A DNA stretch of 57,952 nt from Deltaproteobacteria bacterium (GTDB taxonomy: Bacteria > SAR324 > NAC60-12). The DNA lies in the NCBI GenBank assembly GCA_002685535.1, contig NYXK01000182.1:1-57952 (forward strand), read 5' to 3'. Each line of letters begins with the position of its first letter. Positions within the stretch are counted from its first letter, which is position 1. A model generated the notes under the pieces. It saw only the letters and a program-made list of their open reading frames with translations. It was not told the origin of the DNA and ran no database searches. The position numbers were made by a program, and so were the translations under genes. This document shows, piece after piece, positions 24,020-36,262 of this stretch.

Positions 24020-25705
24020 CAGATCAGCCCAGCCTAGCCTAGTAAAAGCAGCGAACCATATTCCTCTTTCGTGTAGTTTATTGCAAGTGTTCGTCAGAAT
24101 ACGGAGGTCCGCTCTTGGCTGGTCTGCCACTACTTACAGTAGTATTAGTAGTACAGCGTAGGCTCGGCGAATTGATTGCCCATCCTATCCTATCCTATCT
24201 AAAGTTCGGGAAGAAGCAGACGACGGCACATACCATGGTTGGCTTCCTGAGTCTGAGTTCATATGATCATCTCTCCTCGCCCCGTTCGCGCACCACTACA
24301 CACTCATACTCACTGCCGAATCGCATCGCTCTCGCATCATCGCAACATTCTTCCCCCCTTCTATCCAAACTCACACCATCATTAGCAGAGAGAACCGCAA
24401 GTTCCCGTGTGCGGAAACCTCGGAATGCTCTCATCTCGGCCATCGCTGATTGGCTCCCTCGGCAACTTACATCCATTTAGAATGTGGTGACACGGGAAAC
24501 CCATGCAAGCGAAGCGAGCCACCGGCCCAAGCCCAGAAGAAAAGGAAAGGGCTGGCGGGATCGACACACACCTAAAAATCATGCTTAAAACCTTGAATTT
24601 TTGACACCGTGTCGCTAAGGTGCCAAGAGACGCCACTGAGCGCGATGGCTTGAGGCTTGACTGCTTTGGGAGGGATGGGTGGAGATGGGTGTGGGGCGTA
24701 TTGCGTGGCCTCTGATGGGGCGGGAATCTGGTGTGGAGACTGGATTGGACTAGATTTTATTTTTGAAGGTGGTGAGGTGAGGTGAGGATTTTGTAATGTG
24801 ATGAGAAGATGAAGAGGGAGATAGGGCATGGCTTTGATGAATGGGAATGCAGGTTCTGTGGAGTTGTGATGTTGGTGATTCTGGAGTTGGTTTTGCTTCG
24901 GAGTAAATCTGAAAGCGTGATTTCAATCTGGGTATTGATGCTTCCAGGCGGCGCTGCTCTGCAACGAACCCGATCTAGACGGAACGAAGGCTCAGGAATG
25001 TCCATCAATCAAGGGGGGGAATAACTAGGTTTCAAGTTGCAATCATCCAGTTCTCCCATGTCCGAATCGGGATGATTTGCGTTGGTCGAGATGAGTTGAG
25101 GGCTTTTGAGAAAATTGGATTGCGTGGATGTGAATGGAGGCTCTCGGCACCAAAAAGAAATCACCTGTGATAGCAATCCCCTTGATTACTTACGATTGAC
25201 GAGTTTCTTACCAGTTTTCGGTGGTTCTTCTGTAAGCAGATACAAGGGGAGTACACGAGGGCGATCTACACTCACCCTTTTCTATGTCAAACTCACTACA
25301 GCAGCGACCGCGGCAACATGATACCAACGAACCTCCCTGCTCCGAAGTCCTCGGGGTCCGGTGACGTGAGGTCATGAAGTGAAAATAAGGTATGCGTGCA
25401 TATAAATTAATCAAATCTGATTTGGAGCCTGTGGCACGAAGAGGCTTAATATCGATCGCGAGGATGGTACATTGATTTCGAGTTAAGCCTTTGGAAGAGG
25501 TTGGGCTTGGTGGATAAAAGCCGGTCGGGTTGGGTTGGCGATTGTCTCAAGAGAGATTAAGCGATTAATTGATCAACACCCCCCTGTGTATCTGCACGAA
25601 CGTATGAGCTGCGGCCTTCTCGAATTTCTGATTTAGCTAGAAGATTTCAAGACATCTAAATGGAGTATAATAAACCTTGGAATTCTTCTTTCCTGAGGGG
25701 CTTAA

Positions 25706-26131
25706 ATGTGCACATCAAAAGATCTCAACGTTTCCACCACCCGGTCACAGTTAGCAGTCCACGCAACACCAACTCAACTCCACACCCTCGTCCTCACCTC
25801 ACATTTCGGGTTTGTACTTCTTCCTTTCCATACATCTTCTTTTCACGAAGGCCAGTCCCACATCCCGATCTCCTCTTACACGCACCCCACATCGGCAGGA
25901 ATTGCAACACTGGCTCTACTGGTTGCGCATCTAGCTTTTCTGCTTTTGAACAACGTAAACTTAACTCTAACTCTAACATCGGGGTTGGCGAAAGTCAAAT
26001 TCGGGACCGAAGTTCCGCCTCTGCCGAATACAGATCACAGATCTGAGGATTCGGTCCCTATGTACAAGTATGATTCGAAATCACAACAGAGTTGTATATT
26101 CCATGAATTATTGGATGTTGGAAATGATTGA
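25706..26131 (+). CDS. Doubtful 141-aa ORF in the gene desert
   Basis: An ATG-started frame with one hydrophobic stretch (IATLALLVAHLAFLLL, about residues 70-85) and moderately coding-like codons in its middle. It overlaps another ATG-started frame of 128 aa (25660-26046) in a different phase, and neither has a recognisable domain. It could be a chance frame in a non-coding transcript. Listed because it is the most protein-like frame in this region. Confidence 0.15.
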   Translation: MCTSKDLNVSTTRSQLAVHATPTQLHTLVLTSHFGFVLLPFHTSSFHEGQSHIPISSYTHPTSAGIATLALLVAHLAFLLLNNVNLTLTLTSGLAKVKFGTEVPPLPNTDHRSEDSVPMYKYDSKSQQSCIFHELLDVGND

Positions 26132-28600
26132 AGATCGCAAGTTTGGGATTTATTGTGAGGATACGTACTTACCGGTACACGAAGACTGTTTTGTGAATGG
26201 ATCTGGATTTGGAGTGAGGGGGCAGGGTCGATCATTCACCTGGTTTGCAATCAATCCATCTCTAAACTAAGGCTTGAAACTGCTCGGCGGGCAGCGATCT
26301 CCACACTTGCTTCGGCCTCAAGTCTTTTTTCTACCGTTTTCTCCTTCTCTGTATTCACAACTTGTTCGGAGTCAGCGTGGACTCTTCAACCCAAGAACAT
26401 GACACGCCACACGGTACAGCACCTCAATTCGGAAATGGGAGGACGACTGCTTGGGATGGATGCGTAATGTTGGTTTAAGCTTCAATTTGAGAGGTGGACG
26501 GGTGGGGAGGGGTGGTGGCTTATTTGGGATTTGAGGATGTGGATTTGGAGGGAGGTGTGGAGAAGGCCTCGTCAGTCTTGTAGCGTGGTGGTGAGGAAGA
26601 ACATGCGACGACGAGATAAAGGGAGAGATGGGATCGTAAGCCAACGATGTACTGTAGAGGAGATAGGAATGGAGTCTCTCTGGGATGGGCATGGAGCTGG
26701 CGAGGTTGCTGACAAGCTCTAGTGTAAGCAGATGTTGGGACATTACGGACTTTGAGTACGGCAGTTGGATTGCTTTTCTTCTGGGAAGATTTCCCAGGAT
26801 CGCGATATGTAGAGGGAATTGTTCTGTTGCTATGCAGCATGGCTGGAAGAGCGCGAGAAGTTTGTTGCGGCCTTGAGTTAAGCAGGCATAAACATGATGG
26901 GGATATCCTGTCTGGCATGCTCTGCTCAGGGCGATGTTCCTCGAAGTCTTCAGAAGCTACTTTCTAAGGTTCTGATTTACTTTTGAAGGATCTCACAAGA
27001 TTACGGGGTGATGGAGATGCCGTTCGTGAGTAATCTGTAGCTACTGCTAAGCCATCCAACCTTTTCGGTTGTTAAGTTTTCGGGCCATTGAAATTTCGAG
27101 CTCGGAGATGATTAGAATCACGAGAACAGACAAGTAAAATCAAGAAAATGAAAGCTTGTGTACAAGTCCTTGGTGTGACTTTTGCAGTCAAAGATAAATT
27201 GCTCCTGGAAGAGCTCGTATCTCGAACTCATTGATAATGCGAAGGTACTGGTAGGTGACGATGCGATAAAATAAGCTCCTGGACCGATCGTCTCAATTTC
27301 GCCTATCTTGACACTTCTCTCCTGACTTACGTGCTCGGCTGGGATGATTTAAGGGAAGTAAAGACGAAGAGGCTTACGAATGATTGCAGACTGGACCCGG
27401 TGGACGGGTTTTCATTACCATTCCGACATGGCTGAGCTTGTCTCCCAAAATGAAGCAGAAAATATGTATGCGTCCCGGTCGAGAACAATTGACCGGCGGA
27501 CTGACGAGTCGACTCCGTTTCGTCTCATCTCCTCCGCTGTATTCGTGTCACCCCATCCTCGTGACGAAACGAGCTTAATTGGGAGAAGCATCACCATCGG
27601 GACTCTGGCATAGCGATGTGGTTCGGGATCGGAATTTGAACGCGAGTGCGAAAGCCTATCTTACCACGGCCGGAGGAGATGATACGCTGGCCTAGGGAGC
27701 AATGCCACAGCCAAGACTCCCTCATTTGCTTATCTTGAGTCTTGTCAGTGTTTTCCAAGACTCTTGGGCAACGTGCATGGAGTTTACCCAGAAGGAAATG
27801 ATCAGAGAGGAGGACTCGGGAAGAGAAACGGTGCGGACAGCAAATTCAAGACCGATGACTGAGCAGCAAGATACTTTGCCCTTCTGTCAACAATTACTTT
27901 CCCTGAGCTGTTGGATATTTTAGACCAAGGCACACTGGATGCAGTGTGATGCCATGAACTTTAACATGTAACATGTATCTTTGTATTGTTAGTACGGCCT
28001 ACATAGACGCAACCCTCTTGTCAGATTTGAATGCTCTGCCTCACTGGAATTGGCCTCGGAAGCGACCCAAGGAAACAAACGCGACAAGGCGTTCTTCATC
28101 AGTCACACACAACGAAATCTAAATCCAAATCAAAATCCAACTAAACCAAGGAATTCCCAACACCCTCAACTTGCAAACACTTGCAGCAGCTCGGTACCGT
28201 ATTTAGGATTTACCGTCTCTGGCATGCAGAAAGTGATCCCTCTCCGTTCCAGGTTCCCATGCCGCGCCCTGGCTGATGCCGCCATGCTTTCTTACCAACA
28301 CTTGACAACTTGCTCGCTCCCCACCAAGAATGTAGTACCCTTTCGAGACTAAGGTGTTTTGATCTAGAATTAGCGCCTTTAGCGGCCCCAAGGCTTTCTC
28401 ACCACCGGTGCACCACACCCTTGCACCCTGCCCAGAACCCTGGCACCCTTGCCAAGCAAAACCTAATCTAAGATAATTTGGGCCAATCCAGTCCGCCAAC
28501 TTGTGCGTGAGTGAGAGGAGAGACAAGAGAGAGGAGCGAACGATCCCTAAACGGCTTTGTCTTTGGTTGCTAGCGCAAGTGCAGACTTGGGAGTAGCGCA

Positions 28601-29878
28601 GTTGCACAGGACTTGATATACCGCAGACATCCGCCGCTGGTTTATGCTTCCTGGAAAGAGAGAAGGGAAAGGCACTGGAGCTTCACTTCACGACACCATC
28701 ACGCACAGCCATACAGCAGCACTCATCAGCATCAGCATCAGCATCAGCATCCAACACTGCCGCACAGTACGACGCAGCTGATTAAGACACATATACGATA
28801 ACGACATCATCGCAGGCAACACTCAATACACCAAACTGTCAGTTGTTCATACAACTGAAGGGACATCTGCATAGATACAGGGAAACGAAAGTTGAGGATA
28901 TTCGAGGCCGACTTCAGGAATTCCAGGTTCCAAGTCAAAATCGATTTAGAGGGTCCCGTGATCGACCAAGATAACCGGCCGACAATTTTCCGGACTTCCG
29001 CCGATCTCAATTCATTCTTGCCAGACCAGCGAGCAAGCTCTCCCCACCACACTCAAGCATTCCTAAGTCGACTTCTGGGAATAGCTTCAATTTTGTTCCC
29101 GGACTTGTTTATTCTTCGAACAAGGTACGTTTATTTTACTTTTACTTGCTTTTTTGTTCTGCCTATTTTCGAGCATTCTGCTTTATTGGACACGGCAGCG
29201 TGCACATGCTCTGGTACTACACTGCGTCATTGTCATTGCGGTATCCAGCACCACAGCACAATTACGCTTCCTGCCCAGACTTTCCCCTTCACTCTTCCAG
29301 CCGCCCCCAAGCTGCCGCAAACACTCTTCCGTCCTCTTTCTCCCCTCCCTTCTACTCTCGGATGCATGGCAGCAGTAGCATGCGGCTTGTCGCTGTATCA
29401 GATCCGCCTGGGCAGAGCCTCCTCCAAACGGCAGGACTACGCGCAGAACTGCCCAAGAAGCTTAGTTTAAGCTTCTGTCACCTTGTGCTTCACCGTGTCT
29501 CACGTCCGCGTCGACCTCCCCATTTTGCGAGAGTGGGACGACCCCGTTGCTAACTTTTCATCTGAAGCGACGAGGATCAAGCGCGAAACGTTTCAGCTTC
29601 ACCATCTTCCACCACAAACAGTACTAAACGGTACTCAGTGACCTGCCACTCAAGCTTCTCTCTAACTCCAAGGCCGCGTAGAGCTGCTGGATCTACAGGA
29701 GACGTCTAAAGATAGACTCCGAGTTCGACCAAGCAATTGAGCAAGCAATCCCAATTCGAGGCATGCGCTAAAGTATAAGGACACCATTCCTTGACTTCGA
29801 AGACATTACCAAGCTATCAGCACGCGAGAACGGAGTACACTGATACTCAATTGAGCGGCACAGACATCTACAGACAAA
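28601..29878 (+). promoter_or_regulatory. Proximal promoter and probable long 5' leader of the WOPR gene
   Basis: Sequence becomes pyrimidine-rich and leader-like. A candidate 5' UTR intron runs from a GTACGT donor at 29125 to the acceptor CTGAAG at 29567, with a GCTAAC branch site at about 29549-29554 (443 nt). A 192-codon open frame (28892-29470) starts only with TTG and crosses the putative donor, so it is not taken as a gene. Inference from splice motifs only. Confidence 0.4.
28724..28751 (+). repeat. CATCAG hexanucleotide repeat
   Basis: Four full units plus a partial unit, about 1.1 kb before the WOPR start codon, in a region that is probably transcribed leader or proximal promoter. 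Confidence 0.85.
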
Positions 29879-31336
29879 ATGGATACATATTACGGCCACG
29901 TACGGTCCCCTGCGGATGCGATCAAGCTATTCGAAGCATGTCGATTGGGTTTATTACCTCGAGTCCAGAGAAGGTTATCGGAGAAGGAGAGACAATCCAT
30001 AAAGTCTGGATCAGTATTCGTGTGGGACGAGAGGGAAGCAGGTATGAGGAGGTGGACAGATGGAAAGTCATGGAGTGCAAGCAGAGTGTCCGGCAGCTTC
30101 TTGACATACAGAGAGATGGAGGGCAAGAGAGGAGGAGGGCAATTCGTTCCACCACCGGTCCGTCGATCGAATGGAAAGACACCAGACAGTGCAAGAGGAA
30201 GTGACGAGGATCTCGACATGGATGGCGATGGACCAGACGGATACAGATACAAGCCAGATGGCCTGATGAAGCAGTCATTCAGCATCACCACATCAACCGG
30301 CCAGCACCTCCATCTGATTAGCTATTACTCTCGCCCACATCCCGGTGCCCCAGAGCTCCCTATGCCCACGACGGATCCACAACTCAGACACATTGTCCCA
30401 GTCAAGGGAATGTACCCAGAGTCAACAGTACACGAGGCTCAAGGGCCAGCAGTCACACGAGCACCAATGCAGCACAGCCCATATATGCAGCATCAGCCAA
30501 TGCAATCACCACATCGAGGTCACCCTCCTCCACCCTATGGCTACCAGCCGGGTTATTCGTGGCCACCTTCTCCTGCTGCTACTCCACCATACCCACACTA
30601 TCCAGGCCCAATGTACTCTCCTCTTCCACCACCTCCTGGTTCGGCTCATTCTTCGCCATACCAACATCACAGCCCACACATGGCCAGTGGCCACATTCCA
30701 AATGGCATGATGCCTCATCCGCAATCCATCTATGACCGACCTCCTCCACCTCTTTCTGACTCGTCACTTCCACCACCTCCTCCACCAGTTTCGTCGAGAG
30801 GAATGAGCACTGCAACTGCCGCGAACCTGATGCCTAGCTACGCACCAAATCCAAGTCCACGTGTCGCCCAAGCTAGACTCGTCGCCGAGCAACAGGCACA
30901 GCTCGCACAGAGGGCTCTACAGAATCCATCATTACTTGATCCTCGCCTCTCAGCTCCTCAGATCTCTCTCCCACCAGTGCAGGTTCCCGAAACCCCAAGA
31001 ACATCCACACCACCTCAGGCAACCGCTCAGCCACAGTCTACATCGCAACCAAACACACCTCCTGGAGATCGCCCTGCTTCTCCAAAGGACACTCCCAAGA
31101 CCAACGGAACTTCTCAAGCTCAAAGCATCCCAAGTATCTCACACTTAGTGCACGCTACAGACTCCGTCTCAGTCATGTCCGACAACAAGAGCAACAGCAG
31201 CCGCACAGGCAGCAAGAGCCCAAAACCCGTCAATAGTGACAACCAAAGACCAACCGATATCCCTCACGACAAGCTGAACATCGGTGGGGAGGATCAAAGG
31301 GCTATCCGGGTCTTGGACAAGAAATTTATGATCTAA
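29879..31336 (+). CDS. WOPR-domain transcription factor, Gti1/Pac2 family (485 aa)
   Basis: Fungal-specific nuclear regulator; WOPR proteins control developmental and virulence switches. The start ATG has a strong context (ACAAAATGG) and the gene has no intron in the coding part. The first WOPR half is at residues 4-82 (GHVRSPADAIKLFEACRLG, SGSVFVWDEREAGMRRWTDG, SWSASRVSGSFLTYREM). A basic then acidic spacer follows (83-120), and the second half is at 121-152 (GYRYKPDGLMKQSFSI, QHLHLISYYSR). The rest is a Pro/His/Ser/Gln-rich low-complexity tail. The VFVWDEREAGMRRW and KSWSASRVSGSF variants match my memory of the Pac2-like branch, not the Wor1/Ryp1/Sge1 branch (which has KRWTDG..WSPSRILG). 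It stands alone between about 12 kb and 5.6 kb of DNA without confident genes. Confidence 0.92.
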   Translation: MDTYYGHVRSPADAIKLFEACRLGLLPRVQRRLSEKERQSIKSGSVFVWDEREAGMRRWTDGKSWSASRVSGSFLTYREMEGKRGGGQFVPPPVRRSNGKTPDSARGSDEDLDMDGDGPDGYRYKPDGLMKQSFSITTSTGQHLHLISYYSRPHPGAPELPMPTTDPQLRHIVPVKGMYPESTVHEAQGPAVTRAPMQHSPYMQHQPMQSPHRGHPPPPYGYQPGYSWPPSPAATPPYPHYPGPMYSPLPPPPGSAHSSPYQHHSPHMASGHIPNGMMPHPQSIYDRPPPPLSDSSLPPPPPPVSSRGMSTATAANLMPSYAPNPSPRVAQARLVAEQQAQLAQRALQNPSLLDPRLSAPQISLPPVQVPETPRTSTPPQATAQPQSTSQPNTPPGDRPASPKDTPKTNGTSQAQSIPSISHLVHATDSVSVMSDNKSNSSRTGSKSPKPVNSDNQRPTDIPHDKLNIGGEDQRAIRVLDKKFMI

Positions 31337-34040
31337 TACATCAACCATTTTGCGAACTTGCGCGAATAGACGACGATGACCATCGCGTCCTTGTTTTCAC
31401 TTGTACAAATACGATTCTTCATACAGCGGCAGAGGCGGCAATTTTCTTTATTTTGCATTACATCTTCGCAGCGCTGCATTGCATTGCAGCATTCATACAT
31501 ACATTCGTTTTTCACAGCACCGTTTGACCGATGATACACCAGCAGCGCATCACAGCATGGATGGATTTTGGGCTAGGATCGGGGATCTGATTATATTTGC
31601 ATTGCGATTGGCGTTGGGGATAGGGATAAGGGGATCTTGCTTCTACATGCCTATATGGCGGTTTGATTTCTAGTCTTGCTGATACTTCTGCTTGGTGGGA
31701 GATGGAGGATGAGAAAAGTCTACTTGCGTGGAGTTTGGGGGAGATGGCCTCTTTGCAGGGTGCTTAAGTTGAACGGACACCTAGATAGGTAGTTGAGAAT
31801 CGAAGATTTACAAACGAAACTACCTGTCTTCTGACTGTGACATGCTCCTATGGTGACGCAGCTTTCAAATGTGAATTCTGTTTACCAATTCGCAACTAGT
31901 CTGGTGTTTGGCTGGCTAGGTCTGCTACAGCAGGACCTGGATCTTACCTTTGTTTGCGCTATGCTGTGCTGTTATCGGACATTCCTGAGAGCTGCCAATC
32001 CTCAACCGTCTTACAGTATTCACTGGCATCTCTCGAGCTCGCGTGGCGGTGTCGTGTCAGAACTACCCATACCGTCCGCACCAACAGCGTGAAGTCGTCA
32101 CCACGTCTACGATACGTTGCATACTTGCAGTGCCGCACAGTGCAGTGCGGACCGAACCTAGCCCATTACATAACCAAAAAGCTAACTAGGGATCCAACTT
32201 ACAGTACGCTTACAGTCAGTCACAAGCACATTCACACTCTTACAGGCAGGGAAAAGAAATTCAGCCTCACTGCGCCTGGCATCTGCGGCAGCAAGTCCAG
32301 CATGGTCTGGTCTGGTCTGCTTTGGTCTGGTGGTTCTTGTACAACTTATGATTCAAGGGGCCCCGCTGATGGCTGCAGCAAGAGGACTCGAAGAGGTAAG
32401 TATTTCGCCTATCTTGGTCGTCTGATGAGCGGCGTGTATGTGATGTGAGTGGTGAGATATCTGAAACAGAGATACTTTGCACAAGGCAGATTTCCGTTGG
32501 TTTGGGTACCTATTTTATAGTCTATTATACTGTATATTCTGCTGGTGTGGTAAGGTCTGGCCAGGTACAGTCCCTAGTATATTGACTACCCTGGAGTTCG
32601 TGGGTGAGTAGGCGTAATAGGAGGTGAAGAACTCTCCAACACTGCCACTTTGACTTTGACTTTGTGGTGGTTCTATAAATACGTGTATTTGGTTGGAAGT
32701 GTAGGGTATTCTCTGTGTCACAATCTTACACACTTTCTCTATCACTATCACAAACATATTCTATTGTTGGCGAGCTGAAAACGAAAGGATCAGACTTGTG
32801 AGTTGTGATACCCGCGCCCCCGTCTCGCACTTACAGCAAAGTTTCTTCCCCTCCTCTCCTCTCCACTCACCCCTGGTTCCTGCAGTATACGACTCTTGGT
32901 GTGGTGTGGTGTGGTCATGGCGATTATCACTGAATAGCTCATGGTGTGTTTGTCACTGAGGTACTTGTTTCATGTTTCGCGTTTCGCGTTTCATGCGGGG
33001 GCGGAAGTATCAACTATCAATTAAGCAACAATGTAAGCGAGTTTGAGACCGGATGGGATTGGATATGTTACGACGACATCCGCAACCGAGGGGTAGGAAT
33101 TGGAACATGGGACGACATCTTGTCACTTGGGTTTTTTGTGGGGATGGTAAGGAAGACACAGAGGGAGGATGGAGATGTGGAAGCAATGACTGCTGTTTTC
33201 CTTTCGATGGTCCAAGCGATCGTGCCATATGTAGACATTGTGCTAGATACATTGGATATCTTGAGTTTGGTTGAATGTGTACCGAGAAGCTTGTAAACTT
33301 TATGATTATTCGAGAGTGTATAGAAAGAAAGACCGATTGGATATTTCTTTCTCTTTTGGACAGGCCGTACACTGGTCGATATCCAGGAGCAGGAAGTGCT
33401 GCCTGGACGGAGTCAAACCGGAAAATGAAACAAGTTCTGATATCTCGATGCCATAGTCTCAGTGATGATAAGTATGGATTTGAGACTCAGCAGGCTTGAA
33501 ATCAAAGCACAGAAGATCGTTTTGCTTGGATAATTCTATCAAGATCAAAGATCTGATACTCACAGCGCTAGTGCTCCATCTCCCCACCAACGAAAGTCGG
33601 CATCGTACTCAAAGAAAGTGACCAGACCTCGCTACCTCTCGATCTCGAGCTCATACTCAGCTGGTGCCAAGTTCGATATCTGCATATCCAACTCCATCCA
33701 TACACTTCAATTCCGTTCCATTCTGCAACAAGAAAAATCTCGCACTCCTCATCCCGAAACTCCGACTGAAGGCAAGGCAAGCACAGCACAGCAAAGCTGA
33801 ACACTCAGATCATACAAAGATAGAAATGATCTGATAGCCGCGCCCCCTCTGCGCTTCTGCTACTCTGGTCTGAACTCTATAATGATCCAGTACGGGACGT
33901 CATCTCCTTGCGGTAGATATAGGCGAGCGGATACTGTCCTCCCTTCCAACCCTCATCCGACGACGACAAGGAAGCAAGCGCAGGTGCGGCGCGGCTACTT
34001 GATGTGGGTGGTACAAGAGCAAGGGAGAGAAATATTCAGG

Positions 34041-34077
34041 ATATTCGAAATAATGAATAAAACAATATTTCGAATAT
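34041..34077. repeat. Perfect 12-bp inverted repeat, AT-rich
   Basis: ATATTCGAAATA (34041-34052) and its reverse complement TATTTCGAATAT (34066-34077) are separated by 13 nt. A third overlapping AATATTTCG copy follows. It could fold as a hairpin or serve as a palindromic binding site. Confidence 0.8.
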
Positions 34078-35797
34078 TTCGAATATTATTTTGCTGGAGA
34101 AAGAGGGCTGAGTGGAGCATTGGCTGCAGGACAGGACAGGGCAGGGGATGCGATAAGACGGGAGTGGCGCCTCGCCTGGCTGGCGGCATGTCAGACACAT
34201 AGATACATACTCACATGCTTGTATGCAGATTCTGCACGGAATAGAAATGACTTGGTGTGGAAGTGGACGAGGGGCAGGGAGGGGTACGATCGGTGGGCGT
34301 TTAGGCGCGGATGTAACGCTGGCTGCCCCGCTGAAAAAAGTATATTTGTCAAGACAGACAAACAGATAGATAGGATTGGACAGTAGAAGTACCCATGTAC
34401 CTGACCTGGCACACTTTCCAGTGTGTCTGTCGAGTAGAAATGTGAGATACGACTGGGGAAAAGAACTAGACATACGAGGTGTACACCCTCTTCTTGAGAC
34501 GCCCGGCATGGCCCCCAATCCATTACCTGCCATCTCCTGCTATGTGCGAATCAGAGAGAATAGAGTGCGAACAAAGCGTCAACTTCTTCACGTAAATCTC
34601 GCATTGCTGGGACGGGAAGAACCCCAGGATTCGGAATCGGAGCCTCATCCCATCTCACCATTCTCGCTATCTGCTTCTAATCGGCAGCTGGGAGAGAAGC
34701 GACACTTGGGATCGGAGATGTGATAGAGTAGGGACGGAGCAGAAGCTTGGGGGCTGAAAAGCTGGCAGGATGGAGGGTAAGGATGTTGGTGATTAGCCCC
34801 CAACTCTATCTCGACTTCACTTCACTTCATCTCAACTAGAGTTGCCACTTGGCCAACATTCCAGGTATGGTATTGGACAATTGATCTTGTGATGCGGTGA
34901 TGCAGAGATTGAGCTATTTATTCGATTGCTGTGAGGTAATGGTAGGCAGAGTTCGTGCAATACAACTTGCTGGTCTGCTCAGCTGTCCTCTTGCGCCTTG
35001 CGCGATCGAGGTTTCTGAAGCTTCCGGGCCTCCGGAGACAGGACATGGTGATGAGGGCCGCATACTGTATCCAGTTGGCAATATACGCAAGGCTCTCTCA
35101 CCATGTCTCTCGCAAATCACTGACTCGCTATCCAAGTCATCGCAATCTATTACCGTTGATCTCAGCCCTCCTTTCGCCCACGATCAGCACAAAACAATTC
35201 AAACATCAAAGAAGCAAGAAAGCAACAAACAAGAACGCACAGGCGCAACATCATCCCCATCAAGCAAGATCAATCTATTCATGCCCCTCTACCCCTCCTC
35301 CACGACCCAATGAAACCACTCACCAGAAACACCCCGGTGTTAAACTAGGCTCGTACATGCATACATACCCGTTCCGTCCGTCCCGCACCGCGCCGCACCT
35401 GCAGCCTATCCTTGTCACTTTCTCCCTCCACCGCCTGATACTTACCTGCACCACTGAGTAGAACATAGAACGAAACAGAACGATAGAAGAATGCGAGCCA
35501 GTGCAAAACCAGGGGCTCCAGGGGAAACGGTGCTATATGCGCTGATCCTGGGATGAACTCGCATCGTTCATGCACGAAGTGTCGATTTAGGCGCCGCAGA
35601 CGCAGGCTGCGTATCACTTACAGGCATACGCTCCACTTGTGCCCTGTACCTGCTTGCTTCTGACTTTGTAGCATTCTTGATATTAATTTTGAAATCCTGG
35701 GGAGAAGACGCAAGATGCTGCAGAATGATTCACAATAATCATAAAGTATGTGAGCGCGAGTAGGTGAAACAGACAGAGCCTTGGAGTGGATCGATGT

Positions 35798-36262
35798 ATG
35801 TATGTATCTATGCGACCCTGCCGTCTCTTCCTCCCTCCCACGCGCGCGTCCGCGGCACAGCCGTCCCATAGCCGCTGCAAAGAAGACTTGACTGGCTATG
35901 AAGACATGGAGAAGACTGAAAAGCGGATGCACATCATCTACCGCTGCAGAAAGCGCAGGTCGGATGATGGCCATGAACTGATGCAAGCCGTCTATTCTGC
36001 GGGAGGCGTAGCCGCCGAGCAGGTCACTCGCATGCACGACCCAAACATCGACCCACGAACTGCCGATGCAGGCAGGGCAAAAGTGGTAGATGTCCGAGAC
36101 ACATCGCATCACATCGCATCACATCGCATCGCATCAACCTTGCCTGCTTACCTTCCTGATCAGGAATTTGGGACTGCAGATGCGGATTTGAGTTTGTTCT
36201 GCTGCAGAGTCAACCTGGAGAAGCGAGCGGCTATGCGCGCATTCCTGGAGCAAGCATATTGA
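35798..36262 (+). CDS. Doubtful 155-aa ORF
   Basis: An ATG-started frame with reasonable codon use between about 35880 and 36100 (segment DDGHELMQAVYSAGGVAAEQ) but an odd start and a repeat-derived HHIASHRIAS stretch. No domain recognised. The opposite strand is also open over much of the same interval, so this may be a chance frame. Confidence 0.2.
   Translation: MYVSMRPCRLFLPPTRASAAQPSHSRCKEDLTGYEDMEKTEKRMHIIYRCRKRRSDDGHELMQAVYSAGGVAAEQVTRMHDPNIDPRTADAGRAKVVDVRDTSHHIASHRIASTLPAYLPDQEFGTADADLSLFCCRVNLEKRAAMRAFLEQAY
36101..36130 (+). repeat. Decamer tandem repeat ACATCGCATC x3
   Basis: Three exact head-to-tail copies, followed by a partial GCATC unit. Simple tandem repeat. Confidence 0.9.

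Larger units (their letters stand above)
17862..28600. promoter_or_regulatory. Gene desert upstream of the WOPR regulator
   Basis: Roughly 11 kb with many short overlapping frames on all strands, none with domain-like sequence or consistent codon bias. It contains a 21-G run (18936-18956), short tandem repeats (GCCA)n at 24001-24019 and CCTAT x3 at 24184-24198, and two copies of GAACTTTAAC (23604-23613, 27956-27965). The longest ATG-started frames (25660-26046 and 25706-26131, overlapping) are listed separately as doubtful. Because it ends at a WOPR-family gene, I read it as candidate extended regulatory DNA or non-coding transcript territory. No transposon relic was recognised. Confidence 0.4.

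Noticed and set aside
24001..24200. GCCA and CCTAT tandem units considered as a CRISPR-like or regulatory array
   Set aside because: They are plain microsatellites with no spacers and very few copies, in a eukaryotic genome.
26372..26918. Pro/Ser/His-rich open frames on the minus strand in the gene desert
   Set aside because: Low-complexity composition from a G/T-rich plus strand; two phases are open at once and no protein-like segment is visible.
28892..29470. 192-codon open frame upstream of the WOPR gene
   Set aside because: Starts only with TTG, crosses a likely splice donor, and has no domain; treated as leader sequence.
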